Source: Rappaport israeli (GTDB lineage Bacteria; Pseudomonadota; Gammaproteobacteria; Cardiobacteriales; Cardiobacteriaceae). Taken from it: a DNA stretch of 64,000 nt. Made by a program: the position numbers and the translations under genes. The stretch is from NCBI RefSeq assembly GCF_001888055.1, contig NZ_LXHZ01000018.1, positions 62,001-126,000 of the forward strand, written 5' to 3'. Positions 17,937-27,191 of this stretch are shown here, piece by piece. Each line of letters starts with the position of its first letter. The first letter of the stretch is position 1. The notes under the pieces were generated by a model. It was given only the letters and a program-made list of their open reading frames with translations. It was not told the origin of the DNA and did no database searches.

Positions 17937-19010
17937 TGGCAAGCATTCATTTAAACAAGCTCTCAAAAAGTTTATGAAAATGGCGCAAAAGCGGTAACTG
18001 ATGTTGAGCTAAAAATTAGTGATAGCGAGTTTATTGTAATTGTTGGGCCTTCTGGATGTGGCAAATCAACTTTACTGCGTATGGTGGCAGGACTTGAATC
18101 GATTAGCAGTGGTGAATTATTCATTGATAATCAATTGGTCAATTCATTAGAGCCTAAAGACCGCGGTATAGCGATGGTTTTTCAAAATTATGCTTTATAT
18201 CCGCATATGACCAATCGCGATAACATGAGCTATAGCCTAAAAATTAATAAAGTTGATAAGGCAGAAATTAAAAAACGGGTGGAGAAAGTAGCAGAACAAT
18301 TACAACTCACGCCCTATTTAGACCGTAAACCTGCTCAGCTTTCAGGGGGGCAACGTCAGCGTGTGGCGATGGGGCGAGCAATTGTTCGTCAGCCAAAAGT
18401 CTTTTTATTTGATGAACCGCTTTCTAATTTAGACGCTAAGCTCAGAGTTGAAATGAGAAAGCAAATTAAGGCTTTGCAAAGAGAAATGGGCGTTACCAGT
18501 TTATATGTAACGCATGATCAAGTTGAAGCAATGACAATGGCAGACCGTTTAATTGTGCTTAAAAGCGGTGAAGTGCAACAAATTGGATCACCTATCCATT
18601 TGTATGAAAAACCGAAAAATATTTTTGTTGCAGAATTTATTGGCTCACCTGCGATGAATTTATTAGAAGCGCAGAGTGTAGATAATAAAATTGTTTTGGC
18701 TCAGGATGTTTATTTTGATAAACCAGCTGAAATTAATGTTCAAGGGCAGATTAAGCTTGGAATTCGCCCTGAGCATATAGAGATTTTGCCTATAAATGAT
18801 GCACAGGCACTCAAATTTACAATTGATATTATTGAGCATTTAGGGAGTGTGAATTTATTACATGGGCGACTTATTAATAGCAACACGCCTTTAATTGTAC
18901 AAACAAGCTTGACGCACTCTTGGCAAGAAAATCAAATAATAGCCCTGCGGTTTAATCCTCAAAAATTACACTTTTTCAACGCTGACACAGGGATGCGATT
19001 AGAGGTATAG
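17936..19010 (+). CDS. ugpC: sn-Glycerol-3-phosphate ABC transporter ATP-binding protein UgpC (frameshifted)
   Basis: Cytoplasmic ATPase of the Ugp importer. The N-terminus [11 protein letters not shown] breaks at an A5 run (17965-17969) where four A restore LSKVYENGAKAVTDVELKI. Then come Walker A GPSGCGKST, Q-loop MVFQNYALYPHMT, signature LSGGQRQRVAMGRAIVRQP, Walker B VFLFDEPLSNLDAKLR and the switch His VTHDQVEAMTMADR. The C-terminal regulatory TOBE-type domain includes LGIRPEHIEI. Corrected length is 357 residues. MalK or MsmX-like ATPases look alike, but the ugpBAE context decides. Confidence 0.93.
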
Positions 19011-19040
19011 ATTTACATTCACCATCAAAAGGAGAAATTG

Positions 19041-19985
19041 ATGCGAGCAGTTTTTTTAGATAGAAATACTTTTTCCCCAGATATTGATTTGCCTGCACCC
19101 AAAGGCATTACGGATTGGGTAGTGCATGAAAGCACCGATAATCAGCCTGAAGCGGTTATTAACGCGTTAAAAAATGCTGAGATTGCGGTGTTAAATAAAA
19201 TAGTCATTAATGATGCGGTGTTAAAAGAATTACCGCAGTTAAAATTAGTACAAATCACAGCAACAGGTAAAGATAATGTGGACTTACAAGCTTGTGAGCA
19301 ACAAGGCGTTACAGTGCAAAATGTAGCAGGCTATTCAACCACAAGCGTTACGGAACATACTTTAATGTTGATTTTATCTTGCATGAGAAGCTTGGTGCAC
19401 TATCACCAATTAATTGCTGATGGCGGTTGGCAAGAAGATGGGCGTTTTTCACTTAATACCCCAGAGCCTACCGATATAAAAGGTAAAACTTTAGGTATTA
19501 TTGGCGCAGGAACAATTGGTAAGTCAGTCGCAGAACTGGCAAAAGCTTTTGGCATGAAAGTCTTATTAGCAGAACGGCAAGGAGAGAAACCGCGCGATAC
19601 TACCTATACGCCATTTAAAGAAGTGTTAGCAGAAAGTGATGTGATTAGTTTGCACTGCCCACTAACAGATAAAACCAAGGGATTAATTAATAGACAAACC
19701 ATTGATTTTATGAAAAATAAACCACTTTTGATTAATGTCGCACGAGGCGCTTTAGTGGAAAGTCAGGCAGTGGTTGATGCACTTAATCAAAATAAATTAT
19801 TGGGCTATGGTTGCGATGTCTTTACACCAGAACCCCCTGCCAAAGATGAGCCATTACTCAGTTTAACCCAGCATCCGCGCGTTATCATGACTCCGCATAA
19901 CGCTTGGGCAAGCGCACAAGCACAGCAAAAGCTATGGCGTATTTTGTCTGAAAATGTAGAGAAATGGATTAAAACACAAGGTTAA
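19041..19985 (+). CDS. hprA: D-2-hydroxyacid dehydrogenase, probably hydroxypyruvate reductase/glycerate dehydrogenase
   Basis: NAD-dependent 2-hydroxyacid dehydrogenase of 314 residues. The sequence shows the Rossmann motif LGIIGAGTIGKSVA near residue 148, the catalytic Arg in LINVARGALVES near 233, a Glu in the CDVFTPEPP segment near 260, and the catalytic His in MTPHNAWAS near 282. The pattern resembles HprA (glycerate dehydrogenase). ATG 19041 follows an AAGGAG site; a TTG just upstream is less likely. It lies 30 bp after ugpC, so it may be cotranscribed and use C3 compounds from imported glycerol-3-phosphate. The exact substrate is not proven. Confidence 0.8.
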   Translation: MRAVFLDRNTFSPDIDLPAPKGITDWVVHESTDNQPEAVINALKNAEIAVLNKIVINDAVLKELPQLKLVQITATGKDNVDLQACEQQGVTVQNVAGYSTTSVTEHTLMLILSCMRSLVHYHQLIADGGWQEDGRFSLNTPEPTDIKGKTLGIIGAGTIGKSVAELAKAFGMKVLLAERQGEKPRDTTYTPFKEVLAESDVISLHCPLTDKTKGLINRQTIDFMKNKPLLINVARGALVESQAVVDALNQNKLLGYGCDVFTPEPPAKDEPLLSLTQHPRVIMTPHNAWASAQAQQKLWRILSENVEKWIKTQG

Positions 19986-19989
19986 GCGC

Positions 19990-20772
19990 TTATAAAAATT
20001 CATTGATATTACGATAACGCATAATTAAAGGAGCATGGTCGGATAGGCGCTCATTGGTGTAAATGTTAGCATCAACTACATTTGGCGCTAGATTATCAGT
20101 AATAATTTGATAATCAATGCGCCAGCCTACATTATTATTGCGCGCCTGTCCGCGTTGTGACCACCAAGTATATTGATGCTCTTCTTGATTAACCAAACGA
20201 AAAGCATCTTTGAATCCATTATTAAACAAAGTAGTAAGCCAATCACGCTCATGGGGTAGAAATCCTGAATTTTTTAGATTGCCTTTCCAATTCCGAATGT
20301 CTTTTTCAGTATGTGCAATATTAATGTCCCCGCAAATAATTAAGCGCTCGCCTTGTTTTTGTCGCGCTTGTAAATAAGGTAGAAATTTTTGCATAAATGA
20401 TTCTTTACGCTCTTGTCGGTGAGTGCCACTTGTCCCTGAATGCATATATAAAGAAATAATCGATAGATTTTGATATTTGGCTTCTATGTAACGTCCTTCC
20501 TCATCAATTTCTGCCCAATCAATTCCATGGATAACTTCCTGCGGAGGATGTTTTAAATATAACGCTGTGCCACTGTAGCCTTTTTTTTGTGCATCGTGAT
20601 AGTAGTTATAAGATAAAGGTGAGAAAATAGGGTTGTCTTGTAATTGTGCGTAGTGTGCTTTGGTTTCTTGGATACAGACAGCGTCAGCCTCTTGGTTTGC
20701 TAGCCAAGTAAAAAATCCCTTGCGCTCTGCAGCACGAATACCATTGGCATTAAAAGAAATAATTTTAAACAT
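19990..20772 (-). CDS. xthA: Exodeoxyribonuclease III
   Basis: AP endonuclease and 3'-5' exonuclease of base excision repair. The 260-residue protein has the exo/endo family motifs: FNANGIRAA at the start, CIQETKA near residue 34, the catalytic region LIICGDINIAHTEKDIRN near 147, and the C-terminal WRIDYQI and SDHAPLI. The start at 20772 (MFKIISFNANG) gives the family N-terminus; upstream in-frame ATGs add non-conserved sequence. It is divergent from pyrE 29 bp away and its end is 4 bp from the end of hprA. Confidence 0.94.
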   Translation of the reverse strand: MFKIISFNANGIRAAERKGFFTWLANQEADAVCIQETKAHYAQLQDNPIFSPLSYNYYHDAQKKGYSGTALYLKHPPQEVIHGIDWAEIDEEGRYIEAKYQNLSIISLYMHSGTSGTHRQERKESFMQKFLPYLQARQKQGERLIICGDINIAHTEKDIRNWKGNLKNSGFLPHERDWLTTLFNNGFKDAFRLVNQEEHQYTWWSQRGQARNNNVGWRIDYQIITDNLAPNVVDANIYTNERLSDHAPLIMRYRNINEFL

Positions 20773-20801
20773 AGTCGTTTTGCGATAAAAAAGGAGAGAG
20801 T

Positions 20802-21458
20802 ATGTTAGCAAACTTTCAGCAGAATTTTTTACAAACTGCTGTGGCTGTAGAAGCATTAAAATTTGGCAGTTTTACGCTTAAATCAGGACGACAAAGTCCT
20901 TATTTTTTTAATGCAGGGGCTTTTAATGACGGACAAGCGCTATTGGTCTTAGCAACTAGTTATGCAGAAAAAATATGGCAAATACGCACGCAAGGGAATC
21001 ATATTGATGTATTATTCGGTCCTGCTTATAAGGGCATTCCTTTAGTTGCGGCAATAGCGACTGTTTTGGCTAGTCAATATAACTGGTCGGTGAAATGGGC
21101 TTTTAATCGCAAAGAAGAAAAGCAACACGGCGAAGGCGGTCAATTGGTTGGTGCTGATGTTGATGGTCAAAATGTGCTGGTTATTGATGATGTACTTACT
21201 GCAGGTACGGCAATTCGACAATCCCTTGCGCTTTTGCGTGATTTTGGTGCAAAACCAAGCGCTGTTTTAGTCGCTTTAGACCGCATGGAACGGATAGAAG
21301 GGCAAAATTCAGCCTTAACACAACTGGCTAAAACAGAGCAGATTCAAACACATGCCGTGGTTAATTTTAACGATTTACTGACTTATTTGAAAAACAACCC
21401 TAATCTATCCGCATATCTTGAAAAAATGCAAAGTTATCGCAAAATATATGGCGTTTAG
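20802..21458 (+). CDS. pyrE: Orotate phosphoribosyltransferase
   Basis: Adds phosphoribose to orotate in UMP synthesis. The 218-residue protein contains LKSGRQSPYFFNAGAF near residue 27, GPAYKGIPL near 71, FNRKEEKQHGEGG near 102 and the PRPP-binding loop VLVIDDVLTAGTAIRQS near 123. A strong AAGGAGAG ribosome site precedes the ATG. The divergent xthA-pyrE pair shares a 29-bp spacer. Confidence 0.96.
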   Translation: MLANFQQNFLQTAVAVEALKFGSFTLKSGRQSPYFFNAGAFNDGQALLVLATSYAEKIWQIRTQGNHIDVLFGPAYKGIPLVAAIATVLASQYNWSVKWAFNRKEEKQHGEGGQLVGADVDGQNVLVIDDVLTAGTAIRQSLALLRDFGAKPSAVLVALDRMERIEGQNSALTQLAKTEQIQTHAVVNFNDLLTYLKNNPNLSAYLEKMQSYRKIYGV

Positions 21459-21470
21459 TTACTTCAAGTC

Positions 21471-21499
21471 TTGAATTTATAGCCTGAGGCGCTTATACT
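21471..21499 (+). promoter_or_regulatory. Promoter of trxA
   Basis: TTGAAT (21471-21476), a 17-bp spacer and TATACT (21494-21499) lie about 100 bp before trxA. Four and five of six positions match consensus. Confidence 0.6.
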
Positions 21500-21599
21500 G
21501 CGCAACCAATCAAATCCAGTGCTTCTCACTGCGATTTTTCAAGACGTTTGTTTATATCCAAGAACAATTACAATTTCTTTACTTTTAATGGAGAGACCT

Positions 21600-21926
21600 A
21601 TGGGCAAACCTGTTGCCATAACCGAAGCAGATTTTCAATCTAAAGTCATTAATGCTGATAAACCAGTATTGGTAGATTTTTGGGCAGAGTGGTGTGGACC
21701 TTGTCGCGCAATTGCACCAATTTTAGATGAAATTGCTAATGAATACGAAGAGCAATTGATTATTGCAAAAGTGAATGTTGATGAGAATAACGATATTGCA
21801 GCGCAATACGGTATTCGCTCTATTCCTACAATGATTTTATTCAAAGATGGTGAGCAAGTTGAAACCATTATCGGGCTAGCTTCTAAAAGTGAGCTAATGC
21901 ATTCAATCAAACCACACCTTTCTTAA
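21600..21926 (+). CDS. trxA: Thioredoxin 1
   Basis: Small cytoplasmic disulfide reductase (108 residues from ATG 21600). The redox motif WAEWCGPCR is near residue 30, with KVNVDEN, the cis-proline motif RSIPTMILF near 73 and the usual C-terminus. ATG 21600 lies five bases after a GGAGAG ribosome site; upstream in-frame starts at 21519 and 21588 would add a non-conserved tail or hide the site. rho follows, the same trxA-rho neighbourhood as in E. coli. Confidence 0.95.
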   Translation: MGKPVAITEADFQSKVINADKPVLVDFWAEWCGPCRAIAPILDEIANEYEEQLIIAKVNVDENNDIAAQYGIRSIPTMILFKDGEQVETIIGLASKSELMHSIKPHLS

Positions 21927-22001
21927 TATCTTTTCTAAAAATCCTTTAGCTAAACCAAGCGCATCTATTTTGGCGCTTGATTTAGCGTAAGGTTTTGAAG
22001 T

Positions 22002-22010
22002 TGATATAAT
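22002..22010 (+). promoter_or_regulatory. Extended -10 promoter of rho
   Basis: TGATATAAT (22002-22010) is an extended -10 element; no good -35 box is seen 17 bp upstream. It lies 67 bp before the rho start and just before two small hairpins. Confidence 0.5.
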
Positions 22011-22020
22011 TTCTCCTTTT

Positions 22021-22065
22021 AACCCTTAATGGGTAAATCTTTCAACCTCAATAGGTAAATCTTTT
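22021..22065 (+). repeat. Two tandem hairpin repeats in the rho leader
   Basis: Two imperfect copies of a 22-23 bp unit lie head to tail (22021-22043 and 22044-22065). Each begins with a small palindrome (ACCCTTAATGGGT; ACCTCAATAGGT) followed by AAATCTTT. They fall between the rho promoter and start codon, so they would be in the mRNA leader. rho is autoregulated in other bacteria; a role here is inference. Confidence 0.6.
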
Positions 22066-22076
22066 AATAATTATTT

Positions 22077-23347
22077 ATGAACTTAAGCGATTTAAAACAA
22101 CAATCGCCTCAGGCAATTTTGCAGATTGCAGAAGAAATGGGGCTTGAAGATATTTCACGTAAGCGCAAGCCAGAGCTTATTTTTACCATCTTAAAAGCAC
22201 TTGCTAAAAATGGTGAAGAAATCACAGGAGACGGTGTTTTAGAGCTGTTACCTGATGGCTATGGTTTTTTGCGGTCTGAGGCAAATTCTTATCAAGCAGG
22301 ACCAGATGATTTATATGTTTCTCCTAGCTTGATTCGTCGCTGTAATTTGCGCACAGGGGATACAGTTAGTGGAAAAATTCGACCACCTAAAGATAATGAG
22401 CGTTACTTTGCTATCACTAAAATTGATACCATTAATTTTGATCCACGTTCTGCTGCTAAACATAAAATTCCTTTTGAAAATCTAACTCCCCTACATGCTG
22501 ATGAGCAATTAAAGCTTGAAATTGGCAATGGCAGCAGCGAAGATATTACTGCACGGATGATTGATATGATTTCACCTATTGGGAAGGGGCAGCGTGGATT
22601 GGTTGTTTCTCCGCCTAAAGCTGGTAAGACAGTGATGTTGCAAAATATTGCGCGTTCTATTGAGCAAAATCATCCTGAATGCTATCTCATTGTGCTTTTA
22701 ATTGATGAGCGTCCAGAAGAAGTAACCGAGATGCAACGTAATGTCCGCGGAGAAGTGGTGTCATCAACATTTGATGAGCCAGCGCAACGCCATGTTCAAG
22801 TCGCTGAAATCGTTATGGAAAAGGCCAAACGCTTAGTTGAGCATAAAAAAGATGTTGTGATTTTGTGTGATTCTATTACGCGTTTAGCGCGTGCGTATAA
22901 TACCGTTAGCCCAGCATCAGGAAAAATTCTCACAGGGGGAGTGGATGCGAATGCTTTACAGCGTCCAAAACGTTTTTTGGTGCGGCACGCAATACTGAAG
23001 AAGCAGGCTCATTAACAATTATTGCAACTGCTTTAGTCGATACAGGTTCTAAAATGGATGAAGTGATCTACGAAGAATTTAAAGGTACGGGTAATATGGA
23101 AATTCATTTGAATCGTCGTATTGCTGAAAAGCGTATTTATCCTTCAATTGATATTAATCCTTCTGGCACTCGACGTGAAGAACTAATGATTGATGGTGAG
23201 ATTTTGCAGAAAACATGGATTTTGCGTAAAATTTTACATCCTATGGATGAATTGCAAGCTATAGAATTTTTGCTTGAACGTCTGAAGAATACCAAAACTA
23301 ACGACGAATTTTTTCAATCTATGAAAAATGCAAGCACTAAAGGCTAA
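22077..23347 (+). CDS. rho: Transcription termination factor Rho (frameshifted)
   Basis: Hexameric RNA helicase for Rho-dependent termination. N-terminal RNA-binding domain: [24 protein letters not shown], then [17 protein letters not shown] and YVSPSLIRR. ATPase part: Walker [12 protein letters not shown] near residue 180, [10 protein letters not shown], Walker [18 protein letters not shown] and [20 protein letters not shown]. The frame breaks at a T6 run (22973-22978); seven T restore it. Corrected length is 423 residues, as normal. It follows trxA with its own promoter and a repeat-bearing leader. Confidence 0.95.
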
Positions 23348-23451
23348 TTGCTCACTATAATAGTGTCAAAATCTCTATCGATTGTTGAGAATAAATTTTC
23401 TTAGCCTTGATAGGCTTGAGCTGAGAGCTCAGTGGTTATTATATAGAGAGG

Positions 23452-23886
23452 TTAATTGGTTTGGTTTTGCTCGTTATACTCTAATTGGCGAATGAAATTT
23501 TCTAAAATAGCGTTAGCTTCTTCTTCGCTATAAGCTTGTCTTGGTTGGATTTTGACGCTACTAATCTGCTTACGCTGATTTATAAACCAAAATTCTGGAT
23601 CGACTTTTATTTTTAATTTAGGTTTGTTTTTTAATTTCTTGCTAAGACGTTGCTCAATTTCAGGCAGCAAGAAGCGCAATACATAAGCATCTTGCTGACT
23701 CTTTACTCCCAAAAACCATACGCCTGCTTCAATATCAAGTAATAAAATATCATATTGCCAAGTTTGAGGGAGGCAACGGCGCAAGAGTTGATGGTAGCGC
23801 TGATAGAGTTTTTGTTGTTCATCCTGATTAAAATCACCAACGATTTTTTTTATGGTTTTTTCTAGGGATTTAAAATTTTTAGTCAT
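23452..23886 (-). CDS. dciA: DciA-like (DUF721) protein, probable replicative helicase loader
   Basis: A 144-residue basic protein that resembles the DUF721/DciA family, which loads the replicative helicase DnaB in most bacteria lacking DnaC. Visible are a central hydrophobic segment (WFLGVKSQQDAYVLRFLLPEIEQRL), KPKLKIKVDP near residue 93, and a charged C-terminal tail. The family commonly lies next to secA, as here, where it is divergent from secA across a 179-bp spacer. The assignment rests on context and general sequence character, so it is only moderately secure. Confidence 0.6.
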   Translation of the reverse strand: MTKNFKSLEKTIKKIVGDFNQDEQQKLYQRYHQLLRRCLPQTWQYDILLLDIEAGVWFLGVKSQQDAYVLRFLLPEIEQRLSKKLKNKPKLKIKVDPEFWFINQRKQISSVKIQPRQAYSEEEANAILENFIRQLEYNEQNQTN

Positions 23887-24065
23887 GATTCTATGTTATT
23901 AAAAGTACATGTGGATTATAGCGCCATCTTCGAATAGTCTTGATTTTTTAATATTTAGCCCTATATATCAGTATAGGTTCAGAGCTGGCGTACTGCTAAA
24001 TGCTTGGTTTTCAGGTATGATGCGCGCTTAGCAAAATTAATATGTATTTTATCGGAAATATTTTT

Positions 24066-26801
24066 ATGTGGAATAACCTCGCAGCAAAACTTTTTGGCTC
24101 TCGCAATGATCGCTTAATTAAGCAATATCGAAAGCGCGTGCAACAAATTAATGCGCTAGAGAAAGAATATCAAGCACTAGAAGATGCAGCGCTTAGCGCA
24201 AAAACACAAGAATTTCGCGCGCGTTTAGCAGAAGGTGCTACATTAGATGCTCTATTGCCCGAAGCATTTGCTGTGGTGCGTGAAGCAAGTCAGCGAGTAC
24301 TTGGCATGCGGCATCATGATGTCCAGCTTATTGGCGGCATGGTGTTACATGAAGGAAAAATTGCAGAAATGCGAACGGGTGAGGGTAAAACACTAGTAGC
24401 GACTTTAGCAGTCTATTTAAATGCTCTGGCGGGCAATGGGGTTCATTTAGTTACGGTTAATGATTACTTGGCAAAGCGTGATGGTGAGGAACTTGGCGCC
24501 TTGTATCATTTTTTGGGTTTAAGTACGGGTATTATTGTTTCTGGAATGTCTGGACAGGCTAAACAAGAAGCTTATCGGGCTGATGTAACTTATGGCACAA
24601 ATAATGAATTTGGTTTTGATTATCTGCGTAGCAATATGGCTCTTTCAAGTGAAGAGCGTCTACAGCGCGAATTAAATTTTGCCATTGTTGATGAAGTGGA
24701 TTCTATTTTGATTGATGAGGCGCGTACGCCACTAATCATATCAGGACCTGCGGAGGTGAGCTTAGAGCTTTACCGTGAATTGGATAAAGTCGTGCCACTA
24801 TTAACTAAACAAGAAGAGGAAGATGGGCCTGGAGATTTTTCTGTTGATGAAAAAAGCAAACAAATCGGTCTTACTGAATCAGGACATGAACACGTTGAAG
24901 GTTTATTGCAAGAACGTGGATTATTAGAAGCAGGGCAGGGGCTATATAACCCACAAAATATTGGCTTATTCCATGTGCTCAATGCTTGCTTGCGCGCGCA
25001 TTATTTATTCCATAAAGATGTTGATTATATTGTTCGTGATGATGAGGTCATTATTGTTGATGAGTTTACTGGGCGGACAATGGAGGGGCGGCGTTGGTCG
25101 GATGGATTGCATCAAGCAGTTGAAATAAAAGAAAATGTTACTGTAAAACAAGAAACGCAGACTCTAGCCTCTATTACTTATCAGAATTTTTTCCGTATGT
25201 ATGAGAAACTTGCTGGTATGACTGGGACAGCTGACACAGAAGCATTTGAGTTTCAAGATATTTATGGCTTAGAAACTGTAGTTATCCCAACCAATAAACC
25301 GATAGCGCGGATAGATTATACGGATTTGATTTTCCTTAATCAGCAAGGGAAATATGAGGCAATTGTTGAAGAGGTGCGAGAGTGTCAGCAACGCGGACAG
25401 CCTGTTTTGCTAGGTACGGCGTCCATAGAAACTTCTGAATTATTATCCTCTCTTTTATCTAAAGCTGGTATTAAACACAATATTTTAAATGCTAAACAGC
25501 ATGAGCGAGAGGCAGATATTATTGCGCAGGCGGGGCGCCCTGGTATGGTTACTATTGCAACTAATATGGCTGGACGGGGTACGGATATTGTTCTCGGGGG
25601 AAGCTTGCGCAGTGAGTTGCAGGCATTAGGCGAAGAGGCGGACGAGCAAAGCAAACAACAGGCGCGTCAAGACTGGCAGCAGCGGCATAAGCAAGTTAAA
25701 GAAGCTGGCGGGTTGCACGTTATAGGTGCTGAACGGCATGAGTCTAGACGCATTGATAACCAGCTACGTGGGCGCTCAGGACGCCAAGGTGATCCAGGTT
25801 CAAGCCGATTCTATGTTGCATTAGATGATAATTTGGTGCGTATTTTTGCTGGTGAGCGCATGGCAAATATTATGCAACGCTTTGGCATGGATGATAATGA
25901 AGCGATTGAATCCAAAATGGTTTCAAGACAAATTGAGGGCGCTCAACGTAAGGTTGAAGCACATAATTTTGATGCGCGTAAAAGTTTATTAGAATATGAC
26001 GATGTTGCAAATGAACAACGTAAAGTTATCTATCAACAGCGTAGCGAAATCATGGAAGCGGAGTCTATTGTTGATAGAATTGATTTGATGCGTGAGCATG
26101 TGCTTAATCGTGTGGTTTATGACTTTTTGCCTGAAGACCGCCCTAAACAGAGCTGGGATATTCGCGGACTTGAAGCGGCATTGTTAGGTGATTTTGGTTT
26201 GAAGGTCGATATTGATGGCGATTGGTTTGCTGAAAATGAAAATATGACGCAAGAAGAGATTGTTGCGCGTCTTATAGAGTGGATGCAAAATATTCATGCA
26301 CAAAAGACTCAGCAAGTGGGCGAAGCATTTATTCGACGTGTGGAAAAAATTATTGCATTGCAAACAATTGACAAGCAGTGGAAACAGCATTTAACAACGA
26401 TGGATATGCTAAGGCAAGCTATTTGGTTACGTTCACGCGCACAAAAAGATCCTAAGCGGGAATATCAGCGTGAGGCTTTTGAGATTTTTGGCGGACTACT
26501 GGAGAATATCCAATTTGAAATTGTCCGTTTTCTATCTTTAATGGAGTTTAAAGAGCAACCTACACAGGCTGAGGAACTAGAGCAACAAGCAAAACAGCGT
26601 CAACAACAATCATTAGAGCAGGCGCAGTATAGCGATAGTAGCGAAATTTCTACAGGCGTGGAATCTGAAAATAACAATGGGCAAATTCCACCAGTATTTA
26701 CTGAGCTTTCTGAAGAAGTGTTAAAACGCACACCACGTAATGCGCCATGCCCTTGTGGTTCAGGGAAAAAATTTAAATATTGCCATGGTCAGGTTGTTTA
26801 A
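24066..26801 (+). CDS. secA: Preprotein translocase ATPase SecA
   Basis: Motor of the Sec pathway, 911 residues from ATG 24066 (MWNNLAAKLFGSRNDR). Visible are Walker A MRTGEGKT near residue 103, the nucleotide-binding VDEVDSILIDEARTPLIISG segment near 207, the preprotein-crosslinking domain, TNMAGRGTDIVLGG near 500, RRIDNQLRGRSGRQGDPGSS near 567, a glutamine-rich linker and the zinc-binding tail CPCGSGKKFKYCHG. An ATG at 24042 in the same frame would add eight residues outside the family pattern. The stop overlaps the mutT start. Confidence 0.97.
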   Translation: MWNNLAAKLFGSRNDRLIKQYRKRVQQINALEKEYQALEDAALSAKTQEFRARLAEGATLDALLPEAFAVVREASQRVLGMRHHDVQLIGGMVLHEGKIAEMRTGEGKTLVATLAVYLNALAGNGVHLVTVNDYLAKRDGEELGALYHFLGLSTGIIVSGMSGQAKQEAYRADVTYGTNNEFGFDYLRSNMALSSEERLQRELNFAIVDEVDSILIDEARTPLIISGPAEVSLELYRELDKVVPLLTKQEEEDGPGDFSVDEKSKQIGLTESGHEHVEGLLQERGLLEAGQGLYNPQNIGLFHVLNACLRAHYLFHKDVDYIVRDDEVIIVDEFTGRTMEGRRWSDGLHQAVEIKENVTVKQETQTLASITYQNFFRMYEKLAGMTGTADTEAFEFQDIYGLETVVIPTNKPIARIDYTDLIFLNQQGKYEAIVEEVRECQQRGQPVLLGTASIETSELLSSLLSKAGIKHNILNAKQHEREADIIAQAGRPGMVTIATNMAGRGTDIVLGGSLRSELQALGEEADEQSKQQARQDWQQRHKQVKEAGGLHVIGAERHESRRIDNQLRGRSGRQGDPGSSRFYVALDDNLVRIFAGERMANIMQRFGMDDNEAIESKMVSRQIEGAQRKVEAHNFDARKSLLEYDDVANEQRKVIYQQRSEIMEAESIVDRIDLMREHVLNRVVYDFLPEDRPKQSWDIRGLEAALLGDFGLKVDIDGDWFAENENMTQEEIVARLIEWMQNIHAQKTQQVGEAFIRRVEKIIALQTIDKQWKQHLTTMDMLRQAIWLRSRAQKDPKREYQREAFEIFGGLLENIQFEIVRFLSLMEFKEQPTQAEELEQQAKQRQQQSLEQAQYSDSSEISTGVESENNNGQIPPVFTELSEEVLKRTPRNAPCPCGSGKKFKYCHGQVV

Positions 26802-27184
26802 TGACGTTGGTTGTCGCCGCAGTTATTATTAATGAAAAAGGCGAAGTGCTGATACAAAAGAGACCAAAAAATAAGCCGTTTGCAGATTTTTGGGAGTTTC
26901 CAGGTGGTAAAGTTGAGGCTAAAGAAGATGAGCGCTTAGCTTTAGTGAGAGAGTTATATGAAGAGTTGGCGCTCTTATTCTCGGCAGATGATTTTGTGTT
27001 GATGCAGGAAATTAATAATGCGCCTTTATGTTTAAAATTTTATCGTCTTGAGTTAAAAGAAGAGATAGCCCCTAAGGCGATGGAATTTCAGCAATGGCTT
27101 TGGGCGGATAAAAAAGCGTTAAAGCAATATCAGTTTTTGCCCCTTAATCAAAAGATTGTTGAAATTTTGGTTAATGAGAGGTAG
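26801..27184 (+). CDS. mutT: 8-oxo-dGTP diphosphatase MutT
   Basis: Hydrolyses oxidised guanine nucleotides to prevent mutations. The 127-residue protein carries the Nudix box GGKVEAKEDERLALVRELYEEL near residue 37 (G-x5-E-x7-REVxEExGU pattern with REL for REV and LALL after it) and RPKNKPFADFWEFPGG just before. ATG 26801 overlaps the secA stop (TAATG). The secA-mutT order is the same as in E. coli. Another Nudix substrate cannot be excluded. Confidence 0.88.
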   Translation: MTLVVAAVIINEKGEVLIQKRPKNKPFADFWEFPGGKVEAKEDERLALVRELYEELALLFSADDFVLMQEINNAPLCLKFYRLELKEEIAPKAMEFQQWLWADKKALKQYQFLPLNQKIVEILVNER

Positions 27185-27191
27185 TAAAAAT

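Noticed and set aside
23347-23452. Small inverted repeats (CACTA-TAA-TAGTG, CTGAG-AG-CTCAG) between rho and dciA
   Set aside because: Stems are only 5 bp and lack T runs, so I cannot call a terminator or operator.
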